This document shows positions 61,731-64,000 of a DNA stretch of 64,000 nt, piece after piece. Numbering within the stretch: the first letter of the stretch is position 1; every line of letters starts with the position of its first letter. Position numbers and translations under genes: made by a program. The stretch covers positions 5,084,001 through 5,148,000 of the forward strand of contig JACDQD010000103.1 in the NCBI GenBank assembly GCA_019843655.1. Reading direction: 5' to 3'. Source of the DNA: Lethocerus indicus (lineage: Eukaryota > Arthropoda > Insecta > Hemiptera > Belostomatidae). The notes under the pieces were generated by a model that made no database searches, was not told the DNA's origin, and saw nothing but the letters and a program-made list of their open reading frames with translations.

Positions 61731-63749
61731 AATCGTTGGTATTTCGAAGTCAGAACCTAATAGTTGTGACCAGTTGTGTGATGAAACATATATTTGACCT
61801 AATATATATAAGACTTAAGCCGATTAAAAAAATTCCTCCCAACCCAAATAAGACAAACCCCAAAATTTTTCTTGTAGTTTATTACATATTTCAGGGAATG
61901 TTTCAGTATAATACGTACCTGCATGAAGGCAGATTCAAATCTCTTAATAATTCTAGCAGACGTACAATTTTTGATGGGTGGCAGTAGAGGGGGAGGGGCG
62001 GCTCGATTTTAATTGGGATCCACTTTTTCATCCTTTCCTCCTGCCCCGGCGATGGAACTTAAAAATCTCGCGCCGAATATCGGGATAAACTTTTTTCGGA
62101 GGCTCCAACTTATAGAGTGGACTTCCAAAAGAATTTTTTACACTCCACTCTCGAAGGGACCAATTAATGGGCTTAACGCTTAAACGCTGAAATGAGCTGA
62201 TGTCTGCCCGGGGCCAAACTTTACCACGTAACCGCTTATCTTGCCTTATAATTTCGCAGTTTTCTCTTAATTTTTAATTGAATAAATCGAATTGTAGCTC
62301 TCATTAATTTATAATTATTTGTCGCATCCGTTTTATTTGTTCGCGTGCGAATAAAAGAATAAATAAATAAAGGATTCAACGCCAGTTATTGGTCGTAATT
62401 TATGAATAGTATAGTCAGTGGTGATAGGATACGAATCGTTCATATTGAAAAGGAATGGTATAGTTACATTTTATTAACTTTTTACCAGTAAGGAAAGTAT
62501 TTGTAAGTATCCTGATATTTCATTTAAACTTTCATTTGCAATGAAATCATTATTCATTAACTCTATTTAATTCTTCCAATAGTAATTTTCTTCGAATAAA
62601 TTAACCCCCACAAATTAACTACCGTTAATTGGCTGGCGAAAAGCCAAAACCTTAGGTTTCCTTGTCATTTAGGCTTTATCAAGGTAAAAACATTATTAAA
62701 TAATTATCGATTTAATACCGCGAAGGTCAAATCCCCCCGAAAAAAAAAATCCTCTCAGTCCCTTTCTGTTGTAATGGACTGCAAGTTTAGACAGACGACT
62801 GTAAGTGCGTCACTATTGAAACGATTTGCAATGGAACATCTCGAATATTGAGAGTAATTTGGTAAGCATCAAATATTTAAAAGCAATTTGTTATTGAAAT
62901 TTTCAATCGAAGGAAAGTTCGGTCCGTCACAGGAAACTTTTATTTGGACTGTAAATGGAAAGCAGTTGTTCAGGGAGGAACTACCGAATTGAAATCTAAT
63001 CTATTATAATCAATTCAATCGTAAATTTTTAAATTAACTTATTATTAACTATTTACTGTGTAATTTATTTTACAGGCATGTTAATTGTACGTGTTTGCAG
63101 CTGGTTGGCGGTTTGTCCTGTTTCAGTTTGAGTAGGTGAACTAGTCCAACGCTCTCGAGCTGGTCCAACAGCGGCCCGCTTATAACTGAACTTGCGGCCC
63201 CCTTCATACAAGCGGCCACCCACACTCACTGCGAGTGTTTATACATCGTGCCCTTCTTGAGCCGAGAAATCAGCAAAAGCCATTGTCCTTAATTGAATGT
63301 AACGCGGTAAACCGAAGTTATGGGTTGTTGAATTCCGGCCTGTATTTACTGTCGTATAAACAGTCTATTGTTTGCCCTGTTTGCCCAACATGTGGGGATT
63401 TTAAAAAGCGTATCGATTCGAGTAAATATTTTCGTTTTTAGAAGGTCAATAAAGTAGTTTCCGCTGATAAAAACCTAGATAATTTATTTATATTATAATG
63501 GGTTTTAATTTACACAGTACCTTTCTTATTTTGCACAGATTTTACAATGGCTACAATAAAATAAATTCCTCAATTTCGGAGGACCACTCCTGGTTTTATT
63601 GCTCTTTTGCTTCTCAAGATGGAATATATTTGTTTATTTTATGAATTCTTAATGCTGCTGCCACCTTCTGGGCGAGACAGTGGGACCCTGAATACTTTTA
63701 ATGCCTTAGTACTTGTGAGGGCTTAATCCATACACCAGTGATCCACTGA
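61731..63749. other. Non-coding stretch right of the array
   Basis: No exon, RNA gene or repeat copy is recognised. Short open frames (up to 83 codons) are unremarkable. Composition is mixed, AT-rich with CpG-containing patches around 61,985-62,240 and 63,140-63,420. Confidence 0.5.
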
Positions 63750-63765
63750 TGTCCCCTGAGAGAAG

Positions 63766-63840
63766 CTTAATGGTTAAAGGGACGCAGCGGAAACGCATCG
63801 GACACGATCCCGATTCTCCGGTTGAATTGTAAATTTGAGT
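63766..63840 (+). repeat. Possible tRNA-derived SINE head
   Basis: TTAATGGTTAAAGGGA resembles a tRNA D-arm / pol III A box. It is followed by a GCGGAAACGC mini-hairpin like an anticodon stem, and then GGTTGAATTG, a degraded B box. A long simple repeat, (TA)n(GA)n, begins directly downstream, as is usual for insect SINE tails. No acceptor stem closes, so it is not a functional tRNA. There is no second copy in the window. Confidence 0.3.
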
Positions 63841-63843
63841 AAA

Positions 63844-63966
<123 letters not shown>

Positions 63967-64000
63967 AATAAAATCCCAGCTTCAATAAAACTGAAAATTA

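Overview
The window reads as nuclear DNA of an arthropod, most likely an insect: sparse multi-exon genes with GT-AG introns, long AT-rich introns and untranslated regions, (TA)n microsatellites and short dispersed repeats. There are no operons, ribosome-binding sites or CRISPR arrays. I cannot name the species. The large gene-poor genome with CpG-poor gene bodies would suit a hemimetabolous insect such as a polyneopteran, but that is inference.

Layout. Bases 1 to about 31,700 contain no coding exon I can defend. They hold dispersed repeats, hairpins, a few GC-rich islands and one (TA)n tract, and may be the first intron(s) or upstream DNA of the next gene. Three conserved housekeeping genes follow. 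SYAP1 (BSD-domain protein, + strand, 31,887-37,219) lacks its 5' exons here. MPC2 (mitochondrial pyruvate carrier subunit, - strand, 41,282-43,151) is complete. TRAPPC2 (sedlin, + strand, 43,541-44,472) is complete. MPC2 and TRAPPC2 are head to head across 389 bp of CpG-rich DNA, a probable shared promoter. SYAP1 and MPC2 are tail to tail. Their biochemical roles (BSD adaptor, pyruvate import, vesicle tethering) are not obviously linked.

From 46,127 to at least 47,586, and perhaps to 49,162, the minus strand shows a candidate gene made of two small 3' exons and several putative microexons whose lengths are all multiples of three. I do not recognise the product. At 49,408-50,529 (+) lies a probable two-exon gene for an unrecognised acidic, Gln-rich protein. 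From about 50.5 to 60.8 kb there is gene-poor DNA with dispersed repeats and (TA)n runs. At 61,044-61,721 there is a nearly perfect 70-bp tandem array, each unit carrying a core resembling the CTCF insulator motif. The window ends with a possible tRNA-derived SINE followed by (TA)n(GA)n.

A broad feature is base composition. About 31.7-47.7 kb is strongly CpG-depleted except at the divergent promoter, while both flanks are CpG-rich. This fits gene-body DNA methylation over the housekeeping cluster. The best candidates for something undescribed are the CTCF-like tandem array, the microexon gene and an alternative SYAP1 last exon.
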